Below the pieces are notes generated by a model. That model was not told where the DNA came from, searched no databases, and was given only the letters and a program-made list of their open reading frames with translations. A stretch of 64,000 nucleotides of DNA. It comes from an uncultured Flavobacteriales bacterium. Lineage in GTDB: Bacteria > Bacteroidota > Bacteroidia > Flavobacteriales_F > PHOS-HE28. The stretch lies in assembly GCA_937872175.1 (NCBI GenBank), contig CALMPI010000018.1, positions 62,001 through 126,000 on the forward strand, in the 5' to 3' direction. Shown here piece by piece: positions 55,119-63,524 of this stretch. The position numbers and the translations under genes were made by a program. Position 1 is the stretch's first letter. Every line of letters begins with the position of its first letter.

Positions 55119-56984
55119 TCAGCTCTCCGAACCCTCCTCCTCTTCGTTCCTGGCCTTCTTGCTGGAGCGCTCCTTGTTCTCCATGGCGCTCTTGAGGTCG
55201 CTCAGGACGCTCAGGTCGCCCAGGGTGCTCTTCTCCACCTTCTCGTTGACGCTCTTCACGCTGGCGCTCTGTCCTTCGCCGGCGGGTGCCTTGCGGGTGC
55301 GGCCACCGCGCGCGGTGCCCAGCTCCTCGGTGTCGTCACCCTCCTCGAAGGTGCGGGTGTGGCTCAGCACGATGCGGCGGGCCTCACCGTTGAACTCCAG
55401 CACCTTGAAGGGCAGCTTCTCCTCCAGTTCGGCTTTGCTGCCGTCGGCCTTCTTGAGGTGCTTGGTGCTCACCGTGCCTTCCACGCCATAGGGCAGGGCC
55501 ACGATGAAGTTGTTGCCGTTGCGGCCCACCAGGGTGCCTTCATGCACGCTGCCCTCGGTGAAGGTGCCGGCGAACACCTCCCAGGGGTTCTGCTCCACCT
55601 GCTTGTGGCCCAGGCTGAGGCGGCGGTTGTCCTTGTCCACCTCGAGCACTTGCACCTCGATGTCATCACCCACGTTGCAGAACTCGCTGGGATGCTTGAT
55701 GCGCTTGGTCCAGCTGAGGTCGCTGATGTGGATGAGGCCGTCCACGCCCTCCTCCAGCTCGGCGAAGATGCCGAAGTGGGTGAAGTTGCGCACCTTGGCC
55801 GTGTGGCGTGAGTTCACGGGATACTTGAACTCGATGTCCGCCCAGGGGTCCGCGGCGAGCTGCTTCATGCCCAGGCTCATCTTGCGCTCCTCGCGGTCGA
55901 TGTTCAGGATCACGCAGTCGATCTCCTGGCCTTCCTTCAGGAAGTCCTTCGGGCTGCGCAGGTGCTGGCTCCAGCTCATCTCGCTCACGTGCAGGAGGCC
56001 CTCCACGCCGGGCGACACCTCCACGAAGGCGCCGTAGTCCGTGATCACCATCACCTTGCCCTTCACCTTGTCGCCGGCGTTCATGTCGGCGCTCAGGGCG
56101 TCCCAGGGGTGCGGGCTCAGCTGCTTCAGACCGAGGGCGATGCGCTTCTTCTCGTCGTCGAAGTCGAGGATCACCACGTTGATCTTGTCGTCCAGCTTCA
56201 CCACCTCCTCGGGGTGGCTCACGCGACCCCAGCTGAGGTCGGTGATGTGGATGAGGCCATCGACACCGCCCAGGTCCACGAACACCCCGTAGCTGGTGAT
56301 GTTCTTCACGGTGCCTTCCAGCACCTGACCCTTCTCCAGGCCGCCGATGATCTGCTTCTTCTGCGCCTCGAGCTCGGCCTCGATCAGCGCCTTGTGCGAG
56401 ACCACCACGTTCTTGAACTCCTGGTTGATCTTCACGACCTTGAACTCCATGTTCTTGCCCACGTACTGGTCGTAGTCGCGGATGGGCTTCACGTCGATCT
56501 GGCTGCCGGGCAGGAAGGCCTCGATGCCGAAGACGTCCACGATGAGGCCGCCCTTGGTGCGGCACTTCACGTAGCCGGTGATCACCTCGTCGGTGGTCAT
56601 GGCATGGTTCACCTTGCCCCAGGCGTTGTGCACGCGGGCCGTCTTGTGGCTCACCACCATCTGGCCGCCCTTGTCCTCCTGCTTCTCGATGTACACCTCC
56701 ACCTGGTCGCCCAACTTCAGATCGGGCTTGTAGCGGAACTCGCTCAGGGGCACCACGCCCTCGGACTTGTAGCCGATGTTGATGACCACCTCCTTCTTGT
56801 TCATGCCCACCACGGTGCCCATGAGGACCTCCTTCTCGGAGATGCTGCTCAGGGTTTCCTCGTAGGCCTTCTCCATGGCCTCCCGCTCCTTGGCAGGGAT
56901 GCCTTTCTTGTCATCCTCCAATCCGGCCCAATCGAAATCCGCGGGTGGTTCGGCGAAGGTGACCTTGTTCTGTTCCGTCGACAT
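55119..56984 (-). CDS. rpsA: 30S ribosomal protein S1
   Basis: The 621-residue protein has six S1 (OB-fold) repeats, recognisable from elements such as GTVVGMNKKEVVINIGYKSEG, GYVKCRTKGGLIVDVFGIEAFLP (core GGLIVDVFGIEAFLP), GTVKNITSYGVFVDLGGVDGLIH (core YGVFVDLGGVDGL), ITDYGAFVEVSPGVEGLLH and FTHFGIFAELEEGVDGL. A long acidic, low-complexity C-terminal extension ends in KARNEEEEGSES. It binds mRNA on the 30S subunit. The 5' leader from the -7 box at 57121-57128 to the ATG is about 130 bases, the longest visible here, and could host autoregulation. Confidence 0.94.
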   Translation of the reverse strand: MSTEQNKVTFAEPPADFDWAGLEDDKKGIPAKEREAMEKAYEETLSSISEKEVLMGTVVGMNKKEVVINIGYKSEGVVPLSEFRYKPDLKLGDQVEVYIEKQEDKGGQMVVSHKTARVHNAWGKVNHAMTTDEVITGYVKCRTKGGLIVDVFGIEAFLPGSQIDVKPIRDYDQYVGKNMEFKVVKINQEFKNVVVSHKALIEAELEAQKKQIIGGLEKGQVLEGTVKNITSYGVFVDLGGVDGLIHITDLSWGRVSHPEEVVKLDDKINVVILDFDDEKKRIALGLKQLSPHPWDALSADMNAGDKVKGKVMVITDYGAFVEVSPGVEGLLHVSEMSWSQHLRSPKDFLKEGQEIDCVILNIDREERKMSLGMKQLAADPWADIEFKYPVNSRHTAKVRNFTHFGIFAELEEGVDGLIHISDLSWTKRIKHPSEFCNVGDDIEVQVLEVDKDNRRLSLGHKQVEQNPWEVFAGTFTEGSVHEGTLVGRNGNNFIVALPYGVEGTVSTKHLKKADGSKAELEEKLPFKVLEFNGEARRIVLSHTRTFEEGDDTEELGTARGGRTRKAPAGEGQSASVKSVNEKVEKSTLGDLSVLSDLKSAMENKERSSKKARNEEEEGSES

Positions 56985-57120
56985 GCTGTACTGACGTTTG
57001 TATCCCGACCCAAGGGGCCACCGACCGGGAGGGTTGTGTTGGCTCACGGTGTCCCTGCGTGAGCTTCCTGCTAAGGCCTGCCTGACCGCGGATGCGGAGG
57101 GCGGATCCGAAAAAGGACCG

Positions 57121-57128
57121 CAAAAGTA
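57121..57128 (-). promoter_or_regulatory. TAnnTTTG -7 box for rpsA
   Basis: The minus strand reads TACTTTTG, a perfect match, in an AT-rich patch (57120-57160). It lies 137 bases before the rpsA ATG. Confidence 0.6.
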
Positions 57129-57224
57129 CAAAAGGAACCTGATCCTCAATACATTGAACCCGTGGACCGGCTCGAGGCGGGCCGGTGCCCCCGGGATACG
57201 GGCCAGCGCAGCGGACCCTCCAGC

Positions 57225-57232
57225 TACCTTTG
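57225..57232 (+). promoter_or_regulatory. TAnnTTTG -7 box for ispH with a five-codon leader frame
   Basis: TACCTTTG is a perfect match. Eight bases later a minimal reading frame starts (ATG at 57241, five codons MARRP, TGA at 57256-57258). The ispH start (TTG 57305) follows 46 bases further on. The mini-frame may be accidental. Confidence 0.55.
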
Positions 57233-57304
57233 GCCTTCGCATGGCTCGCAGGCCCTGACCCTCAGCCGTTCCCCGCTCCCGCCCACCCATCGCCCCGTCC
57301 CGTC

Positions 57305-58534
57305 TTGCGCAGCTTCACCATTCCCGTTCACTACCGCAGCGCGCTCATCGGCCGCATCAAGGCGTTCCGCAAGGCGCAGGATCCGCGCAAGCAGGACCTG
57401 GCCCCCACCCTGCTTGACCTGGGACCGGTGCGTTTCCTGTTCGCCCGCCACTTCGGCTTCTGCTACGGGGTGGAGAACGCCATCGAGATCAGCTACAAGG
57501 CCCTGGAGGAGAACCCCGGCAGGCGGATCTTCCTCCTCAGCCAGATGATCCACAACCAGGCGGTGAACGACGACCTCACCGCGCGGGGCATGCACTTCAT
57601 CCAGGATACGCACGGACGGATGCTGATGGACTGGAGCGCGCTCACGGCCGAGGACATCGTGATCATCCCGGCCTTCGGCACCACGCTGGAGACCGAGGCC
57701 CGGCTGAAGGCGATCGGCATCGACCCCCTGCGGTACAACACCACCTGCCCCTTCGTGGAGAAGGTGTGGAAGCGCAGCGACCAGCTGGGCGATCAGCAGT
57801 ACACGGTGGTCATCCACGGCAAGGCGACGCACGAGGAGACGCGGGCCACCTTCAGCCATACTGTGCGGAAGGCCCCCGCCGTGGTGCTGCGCGACATGGC
57901 CGAGGCCGAGCTCCTGGGCCGCATCATCCGCGGCGACGAACCGGCCGACACCTTCGAACGCGTGTTCCGGGGCCGCGCCAGCGAAGGCTTCGACCCCGCG
58001 CGCGATCTGCAGCGCATCGGCGTGGTGAACCAGACCACCATGCTGGCCACCGAGACCCAGGCCATCGCCGACCACCTGAGGCAGGTGATGATCGGGAAGT
58101 ACGGCGCTTCGGACATCAAGGCCCATTTCGCCGACACGCGCGACACGCTCTGCTACGCCACCAACGACAACCAGGACGCCACCCACGAACTGCTGAAGGC
58201 CGAGGCCGACCTGGCCCTGGTGGTGGGCGGCTACAACAGCAGCAACACCAGCCACCTGGTGGAGCTGTTGGAGCGCAGGTTCCCCACATATTTCATCAAG
58301 GACGAAGGCGAGATCCTGAGCGCGGACACCATCCAGCACTTCAACTACCCGGCTCACAAACTGGAGAGCACGACGAACTGGATCCCTGCGAAGCGACCGC
58401 TCACCATCATCCTCACCAGCGGCGCCAGCTGTCCGGACACGTTGCTGGACAAGGTGATGCTGAGGGTGCTGAGCTTCTTGGAGGGGGTGAGGGATCCGGT
58501 GGACGTGGTGGAGGGAATGGTGTCCACGGGCTAG
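57305..58534 (+). CDS. ispH: 4-hydroxy-3-methylbut-2-enyl diphosphate reductase (long Bacteroidota form)
   Basis: The 409-residue iron-sulfur enzyme performs the last step of the MEP isoprenoid pathway. The three cluster cysteines are in HFGFCYGVENAI, YNTTCPFVEKVW and LTSGASCPDTLLD. HGKATHEET and VVNQTTMLATETQ are also conserved. The N-terminal extension of about 40 residues and extra central segments match the longer IspH form of Bacteroidota. The start is TTG at 57305, because no ATG or GTG fits downstream of the promoter box. Its isoprenoids could feed the UbiA-family enzyme at 2477. Confidence 0.9.
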   Translation: MRSFTIPVHYRSALIGRIKAFRKAQDPRKQDLAPTLLDLGPVRFLFARHFGFCYGVENAIEISYKALEENPGRRIFLLSQMIHNQAVNDDLTARGMHFIQDTHGRMLMDWSALTAEDIVIIPAFGTTLETEARLKAIGIDPLRYNTTCPFVEKVWKRSDQLGDQQYTVVIHGKATHEETRATFSHTVRKAPAVVLRDMAEAELLGRIIRGDEPADTFERVFRGRASEGFDPARDLQRIGVVNQTTMLATETQAIADHLRQVMIGKYGASDIKAHFADTRDTLCYATNDNQDATHELLKAEADLALVVGGYNSSNTSHLVELLERRFPTYFIKDEGEILSADTIQHFNYPAHKLESTTNWIPAKRPLTIILTSGASCPDTLLDKVMLRVLSFLEGVRDPVDVVEGMVSTG

Positions 58535-58540
58535 GCGGCC

Positions 58541-59242
58541 CTACTCCTGCCCCACCTGGGCCAGCACGTCGAGCACGTGGCCCAGGGCCAGCTGGAACTG
58601 CTCCTGCGCGGTGATGTCGCTGTTGTCGATCGCGATCGCATCCGGGGCCATGGTCAGTGGATCGGCCGCCCGGGTGGTATCGTCCAGGTCGCGCCGGCCG
58701 ATGTTCGCCTCCACTTCGGCCAGGGTGACCTCCGCGCCCTTGGCCTTCAGCTCGTGGTAGCGGCGCAGGGCGCGCACCTCCGGGCGGGCCGTCATGTACA
58801 GCTTCACCTCCGCGTCGGGGAAGACCACCGTGCCGATGTCCCGTCCGTCCATCACCACTCCTTTCTCACGCCCCATTCGCTGCTGGAGCCGCACCAGCTT
58901 GGCCCGCACCTCGGGCACCGGGCTCACCAGGGTCACGTGGTTGCTCACCTCCAGGGAGCGGATCCTGTGCTCCACGTTCCGCCCGTTGAGGGTGGTGGCG
59001 CTGCGGTCGGTCATGGGGTCGTGCTGGAACCGGATGTCGATGCCGTCGAGGAGCGCGAGCAGTCCCTCCTTGCTCAGCACCCCGTCGCGCACCAGGCCGC
59101 TCTCCATGGCGAAGAGGGCCACCGCCCGGTACATGGCGCCGCTGTCGATGTACGTGTAGCCCAGGTGCTGGGCCAACTGCCGGGCCAGCGTGCTCTTGCC
59201 GCAGGACGAAAAGCCGTCAATGGCGATGGTGATGCGCCGCAC
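58541..59242 (-). CDS. cmk: Cytidylate kinase
   Basis: The 233-residue kinase (GTG start) has the P-loop IDGFSSCGKSTLARQLA, YIDSGAMYRAVALFA, VMDGRDIGTVVFPDAEVKLYMTA (core DGRDIGTVVFPDA) and RRDLDDTTRAADPL. It phosphorylates CMP and dCMP. A TACCTTGC box lies 4 bases before the GTG. The neighbourhood with porQ is seen in other Bacteroidota as I recall. It converges with ispH. Confidence 0.94.
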   Translation of the reverse strand: MRRITIAIDGFSSCGKSTLARQLAQHLGYTYIDSGAMYRAVALFAMESGLVRDGVLSKEGLLALLDGIDIRFQHDPMTDRSATTLNGRNVEHRIRSLEVSNHVTLVSPVPEVRAKLVRLQQRMGREKGVVMDGRDIGTVVFPDAEVKLYMTARPEVRALRRYHELKAKGAEVTLAEVEANIGRRDLDDTTRAADPLTMAPDAIAIDNSDITAQEQFQLALGHVLDVLAQVGQE

Positions 59243-59266
59243 GGCCGCAAGGTAGCGCGGTCCTGC

Positions 59267-60382
59267 TCAGCCTTCGGGCACGCTCACCGGCGCCGGGGCC
59301 TCCTCCTTGCGCTTCCGCCTGCGCTCGGGCTCCTGGCCGGGGGGGCGTTTCTTGAAGTCGCTGAACCGGGCCGCCAGGGTGATCGTGTTGGAGATGCCCG
59401 CCAGGTGGTACTGCGCGAAGCCGTAGCTCAAGTGCACCTTGCTCACGCGCAGGCCGAGCCCGAAGCTCAACCCGCTGATGCCGGGCTTGCCGTCCACCTT
59501 CAGTTCGCGCCGCCGCTGGAAATCGTAGCCCACCCGCAGGTTGAAGTACCGGCCCAACAACACCTCCACGTTGGGCACCAGGTGCAGCACGGCGTTCTCG
59601 AAGAAGGAGACCTCTTCGACGATCGGCTCACCCGTGGTGGGGTCGATCTGCTGCTGCTGCACCGGATCGTCGTAGGTGAGGTCCCATTGCTGCAGGTTCA
59701 CGAAGGTGAGGCCCAGGCGGAACGGTGCATGACGGAAGCGGTAGCTCAGCCCCAGCTGCACATCGAACGGCAGCTTCTCCTTTTGATCGGTGTATCGCGA
59801 GCTCACGAACCCGATGTTGCGCAGCAGTGCCGAGACCGTGAGCCCCATGCTCCGCTTGTGGAAGGTGGCCCCCAGGTCGGCCGCCCAGCCGCTGGCGGTG
59901 TAGGCCTCCAGCTGGGAGGTGATGAACTTCACGTTGGCGCCCACGGTGAACAGGCTGTCGAGCGCGCGCGAGGCCCCGAGCTGCACCACGTACTCCCCGC
60001 CCCGGAACGTGCCCGTCTCCGCCCCATCGGCCTCGGTGCGCTGAAAGGTGCCGTAGTCCACGAACTGCACCGTGCCGCTGAAGGTGGTGCGCAGGCTGTC
60101 GAAGTGGTGGGCGTACGACCCGAACCCCATCTTGATGCCCTCGAAGTAGGGCAGATAGCTGAACGCGACCTGCCGGCCCATGGTGGAATTGAGCACCGAG
60201 GGATTGAAGATGCCCATGTTCAGGTCGTCGTCCATCACCGCGATGTGGGTGCCCCCCAAGGCACTGATGCGGGCCGAGGAGGGGATGTCGAGCACGCGGA
60301 ACACGGCCTGACCACCGAGCTGGGCCCTGACCGGTGCCAACAGGAGCAGCAAGGCGACAGGGGCGGCGAGGGATCGCTTCAT
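59267..60382 (-). CDS. porQ: Type IX secretion system protein PorQ
   Basis: The 371-residue outer-membrane barrel of the PorV/PorQ family has signal peptide SLAAPVALLLLLAPVRAQ, then the family mark FRVLDIPSSARISALGG, FNPSVLNSTMG, VSALLRNIGF and repeated strands ending LAARFSDF, with a basic Pro-rich tail (PPGQEPERRRKRKEEAP). It works with the T9SS that would export the cargo proteins in this window. A TATCTTGC box lies 34 bases before the ATG. Divergent from the TonB receptor gene, with 175 bases between starts. Confidence 0.88.
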   Translation of the reverse strand: MKRSLAAPVALLLLLAPVRAQLGGQAVFRVLDIPSSARISALGGTHIAVMDDDLNMGIFNPSVLNSTMGRQVAFSYLPYFEGIKMGFGSYAHHFDSLRTTFSGTVQFVDYGTFQRTEADGAETGTFRGGEYVVQLGASRALDSLFTVGANVKFITSQLEAYTASGWAADLGATFHKRSMGLTVSALLRNIGFVSSRYTDQKEKLPFDVQLGLSYRFRHAPFRLGLTFVNLQQWDLTYDDPVQQQQIDPTTGEPIVEEVSFFENAVLHLVPNVEVLLGRYFNLRVGYDFQRRRELKVDGKPGISGLSFGLGLRVSKVHLSYGFAQYHLAGISNTITLAARFSDFKKRPPGQEPERRRKRKEEAPAPVSVPEG

Positions 60383-60557
60383 GCAGGTACGCGCCGGGCG
60401 GCGCGGTTAGGGAACGCAAGATAGAACGACCTATTATCCGCTCCCGAGAACTTGCCGGTGACCGCACGTAACAAAGCCTTAACGATCGGAACAGACCGAC
60501 GTAACACCATGCCGGGACCTTTGCGGCGCGAACGAACAGGACCGTTCGCCTCCTTCG

Positions 60558-63368
60558 ATGCACCGCACCCTCCTTCTCTCCCTGCTTCTGCTGGTGACGT
60601 GGACGGCCTTCGCCCAGAACGGCACCGTGGCCGGTGTGATCACCGCCAACGAGGGCGGCACCGTGCAGCCGATGCCCTTCGTGAACGTGATCATCAAGGG
60701 CACCACCTTCGGCGCCAGCACCGATCTGGACGGGAAGTACAGCTTTCCCTGCCCGGCGGGCGAACATACCCTGCTGGTGAGCTTCGTGGGCTTCGAGCCC
60801 GTGGAGCGCACCATCACCGTGGTGCCGGGTGCGGCCACGACCGCCGATCTCACCCTGGCGACCCCCTCCAACCAGCTCCAGCAGGTGGATGTGGTGCACA
60901 CGGTGGACCGTGAGCGCGAGTCGGTGCTGATGATGGAGCGCAAGGAGACCGACAAGCTCGTGCAGACCATCGGCGCACAGGAGCTGCGGAAGAAAGGTGC
61001 GACGGACGTGGCCGAGGGCGTCACCAAGATGGTCGGCATGAGCGTCATGGGCGGCCGTCATGTCTTCGTGCGCGGCCTGGGCGACCGCTACAATGCGGCC
61101 TACCTCAACGGCCTGCCCCTGCCCTCCCCCGACCCCGACATGAAGGTGGCTCCGCTGGACATCATCCCCACCGATGTGGTGGGCAGCATCTCCGTCACCA
61201 AGGCCTTCTCCCCCGAACTCTACGGCGACTTCAGCGGCGGTTCCGTGGACATCCGCACGCGCCGGGCCACGGCCGAGCCGACCCTGCGCATCCAGGTGGG
61301 CGGCGGGGTGAACACACGCACCACCTTCAGCACCTTCCGCTCCTCCAACGGCGGGGGCAGCGACTTCTGGGGGCGCGATGATGGCACGCGCGATCTGCCC
61401 GCCGGCGCCGCGCGACCCGGGACCAACATCGGCGGGGAGCAGCTCCTGGTCCCCACGAACCTCACCGGCACGCAGGGCACCGCCGCGCCCGACCTCAACT
61501 TCGGGCTGTCCGGCGGCACGCGCCTCCGGCTGGGCGAGCACATCGCGCTGGGCGTGATCGGAAGCGCCAGCTACCGCAATGAGCACCGCTACCGGGAAGG
61601 GGCCGTGCGCATCGTCAACGCCAGCAACGCCGCGCTGATCGACTACGACCTTCAAAGCTGGCAGTTCAACACGCAGAGCTCCGCGCTCGCCGGCCTGAAC
61701 CTCGAACTGGGCAGGCGGCATCAGGTGTCCGTCACCAGCCTGTGGGTGAACCTCAGCAGCGACGAGCACCGTGTGAACGACGGCTTCCACTTCGACTACG
61801 CCGACCGCGTTCATGCGCGTCGCTACACCTTCCGGCAGAACAGCATGTGGGTGAACCAGCTCGCCGGCCACCATGCGTTCGGCCGGGCCGACCGCCTCAC
61901 CCTGGACTGGAGCGGATCGATGGGCACCGCCGATGCGGCCGAACCCGACCGTCGGCAACTGGTCTATCTCTACAACACGGATGGCGGGACCACGAACTAC
62001 CGCTTCAACGCGATCGACCGCCTGGAGAACCACCGTTGGTACAGCGACCTCCGCGAGGAGGAGCTGAGCGCCCAGGCCGGTGCCGCCTACCGCGTGATCC
62101 AGCGCGAGCGAGACATGGAGCTCCACAACGTGCTCACGCTCCGCACGGGCTACCAGGTGCGTCGCATGGAGCGCCGCTTCGGGTACGACATCCTCACCTA
62201 CGACCTCACCGGCGTGAACGCCGCGAACCCGGGCGGGGTGGACGTCGACGCGCCGGACCAATACCTGAACACCACCACCTACGCCGCCGGGCAGTTCACC
62301 CTCAACAACAGCACCGGCCCCGAAGCGGACCATCGCATCGAGCGGAACATCAACGCGGCCCATCTCGCGGCCGAAGTGGACCTTATCCCCGAGAAGCTGA
62401 AGCTGCTCACCGGTGCCCGTTTCGAGCAGGGCGACCAGCGCATCGTGTACCGCAAGCAGAGCGACAGCTTCTACCAGCCCCAGCGCGTGGCCCGCATCGA
62501 GAGCGACGACCTGCTGCCCTTCCTGAGCCTGCGCTTCGACCTGCGCGAGCGTCATGTGGTGCGCCTCAGCGGCAGCAAGACGATCAGCCGGCCCGGCTTC
62601 CGCGAAATGGCCCCCTTCGAGTACACCGAGTTCTTCGCGGGCACCAAGAACATCGGGAACCCCGACCTGCGCAACGGCACGAACTACAACGCCGACCTGC
62701 GCTATGAGCTCTACCCCGGGCATGGCGAACTGCTCGCCGTGGGCGCCTTCGGCAAGGTGCTGAACGACCCCATCGAAAAGGTGGCGCTGGCCACCGCGAG
62801 CGGCCAGCTGATGAGCTTCCGCAACACGGGCCAGGCCACCGTGGCGGGTGTGGAGGTGGAGCTGGTGCGCAACATCGGCCATCTGATGGGGCGTGACAGC
62901 AGCGTGTGGAACGCCTTCAGCATCGGACTGAACGCCACCTATCTGTACAGCCGCCTCGAGGTCGGCGAACAGAACGCCGGATCGGAGAGCGGGACGGTGG
63001 TGCTGACGAACGCGGCCCGTCCGCTCCAGGGCGCCAGCCCCCACCTGCTGAACGCCGACCTGAGCTGGACCCGCGCGCTGGGCCGCACGCTGACGCTGAC
63101 GGCCACCGCCGCGTACAACGTGTTCGGTGCGCGCGTCTTCGCCGCGGGCGCCAATGGCCTGGGCGATCAGTACGAGCTCCCGGTGCACACCCTGAACTTC
63201 ATCCTGCGCGGCGACATCGGCCGCCGCTGGCAGGTGAACCTCAACCTGCGCAACCTGCTCGACGCCCCGGTGCGGGTGCAGCAGGAAACGCCCAACGGCA
63301 CCTCGCTCGTGAACGAGTACCGCACGGGTGTCGGCATCTCCGCCGGCATCGGGTTCCGCATCCTGTAA
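60558..63368 (+). CDS. Large TonB-dependent receptor with carboxypeptidase-regulatory domain
   Basis: The 936-residue protein has a signal peptide (LLLSLLLLVTWTAFAQ), a CarboxypepD_reg-like domain (GTVAGVITANEGG, ASTDLDGKYSFPCPAGEHTLL with core TDLDGKYSFPCPAG), a plug with GGRHVFVRGLGDRYNAAYLNGLPLPSPDPDM (core FVRGLGDRYNAAYLNG), and a barrel. The GLGDRYN plug signature is typical of a receptor group in Bacteroidota and Proteobacteria whose ligands are mostly unknown. A very strong hairpin follows the stop, then a lipoprotein gene that may be its partner. Confidence 0.9.
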   Translation: MHRTLLLSLLLLVTWTAFAQNGTVAGVITANEGGTVQPMPFVNVIIKGTTFGASTDLDGKYSFPCPAGEHTLLVSFVGFEPVERTITVVPGAATTADLTLATPSNQLQQVDVVHTVDRERESVLMMERKETDKLVQTIGAQELRKKGATDVAEGVTKMVGMSVMGGRHVFVRGLGDRYNAAYLNGLPLPSPDPDMKVAPLDIIPTDVVGSISVTKAFSPELYGDFSGGSVDIRTRRATAEPTLRIQVGGGVNTRTTFSTFRSSNGGGSDFWGRDDGTRDLPAGAARPGTNIGGEQLLVPTNLTGTQGTAAPDLNFGLSGGTRLRLGEHIALGVIGSASYRNEHRYREGAVRIVNASNAALIDYDLQSWQFNTQSSALAGLNLELGRRHQVSVTSLWVNLSSDEHRVNDGFHFDYADRVHARRYTFRQNSMWVNQLAGHHAFGRADRLTLDWSGSMGTADAAEPDRRQLVYLYNTDGGTTNYRFNAIDRLENHRWYSDLREEELSAQAGAAYRVIQRERDMELHNVLTLRTGYQVRRMERRFGYDILTYDLTGVNAANPGGVDVDAPDQYLNTTTYAAGQFTLNNSTGPEADHRIERNINAAHLAAEVDLIPEKLKLLTGARFEQGDQRIVYRKQSDSFYQPQRVARIESDDLLPFLSLRFDLRERHVVRLSGSKTISRPGFREMAPFEYTEFFAGTKNIGNPDLRNGTNYNADLRYELYPGHGELLAVGAFGKVLNDPIEKVALATASGQLMSFRNTGQATVAGVEVELVRNIGHLMGRDSSVWNAFSIGLNATYLYSRLEVGEQNAGSESGTVVLTNAARPLQGASPHLLNADLSWTRALGRTLTLTATAAYNVFGARVFAAGANGLGDQYELPVHTLNFILRGDIGRRWQVNLNLRNLLDAPVRVQQETPNGTSLVNEYRTGVGISAGIGFRIL

Positions 63369-63373
63369 GGACG

Positions 63374-63421
63374 AACATGAACGGCGCGCCGGACCACCCG
63401 GTCCGGCGCGCCGTTCATGTT
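63374..63421. terminator. Perfect 22-base inverted repeat after the TonB receptor
   Basis: Arms at 63374-63395 and 63400-63421 are exact complements with a 4-base ACCC loop; the core is GGCGCGCC flanked by CATGAAC. It begins 5 bases after the stop codon. No T-run follows, so it may act as a transcription terminator by stem strength or as an mRNA-protecting hairpin. Confidence 0.7.
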
Positions 63422-63524
63422 AAGCGGATGTGCGGGAGATACCGGCGATGATTAAGGAAAGGATAACGCTCGGCACACATCCGCCTCATGACGTGACCGG
63501 AGCTTTGCGGCATCAACACAGACC

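Noticed and set aside
59628-63188. Long minus-strand open frame opposite the large TonB receptor (about 1186 codons)
   Set aside because: It overlaps both PorQ and the receptor in other frames and has shadow-type low-complexity sequence.
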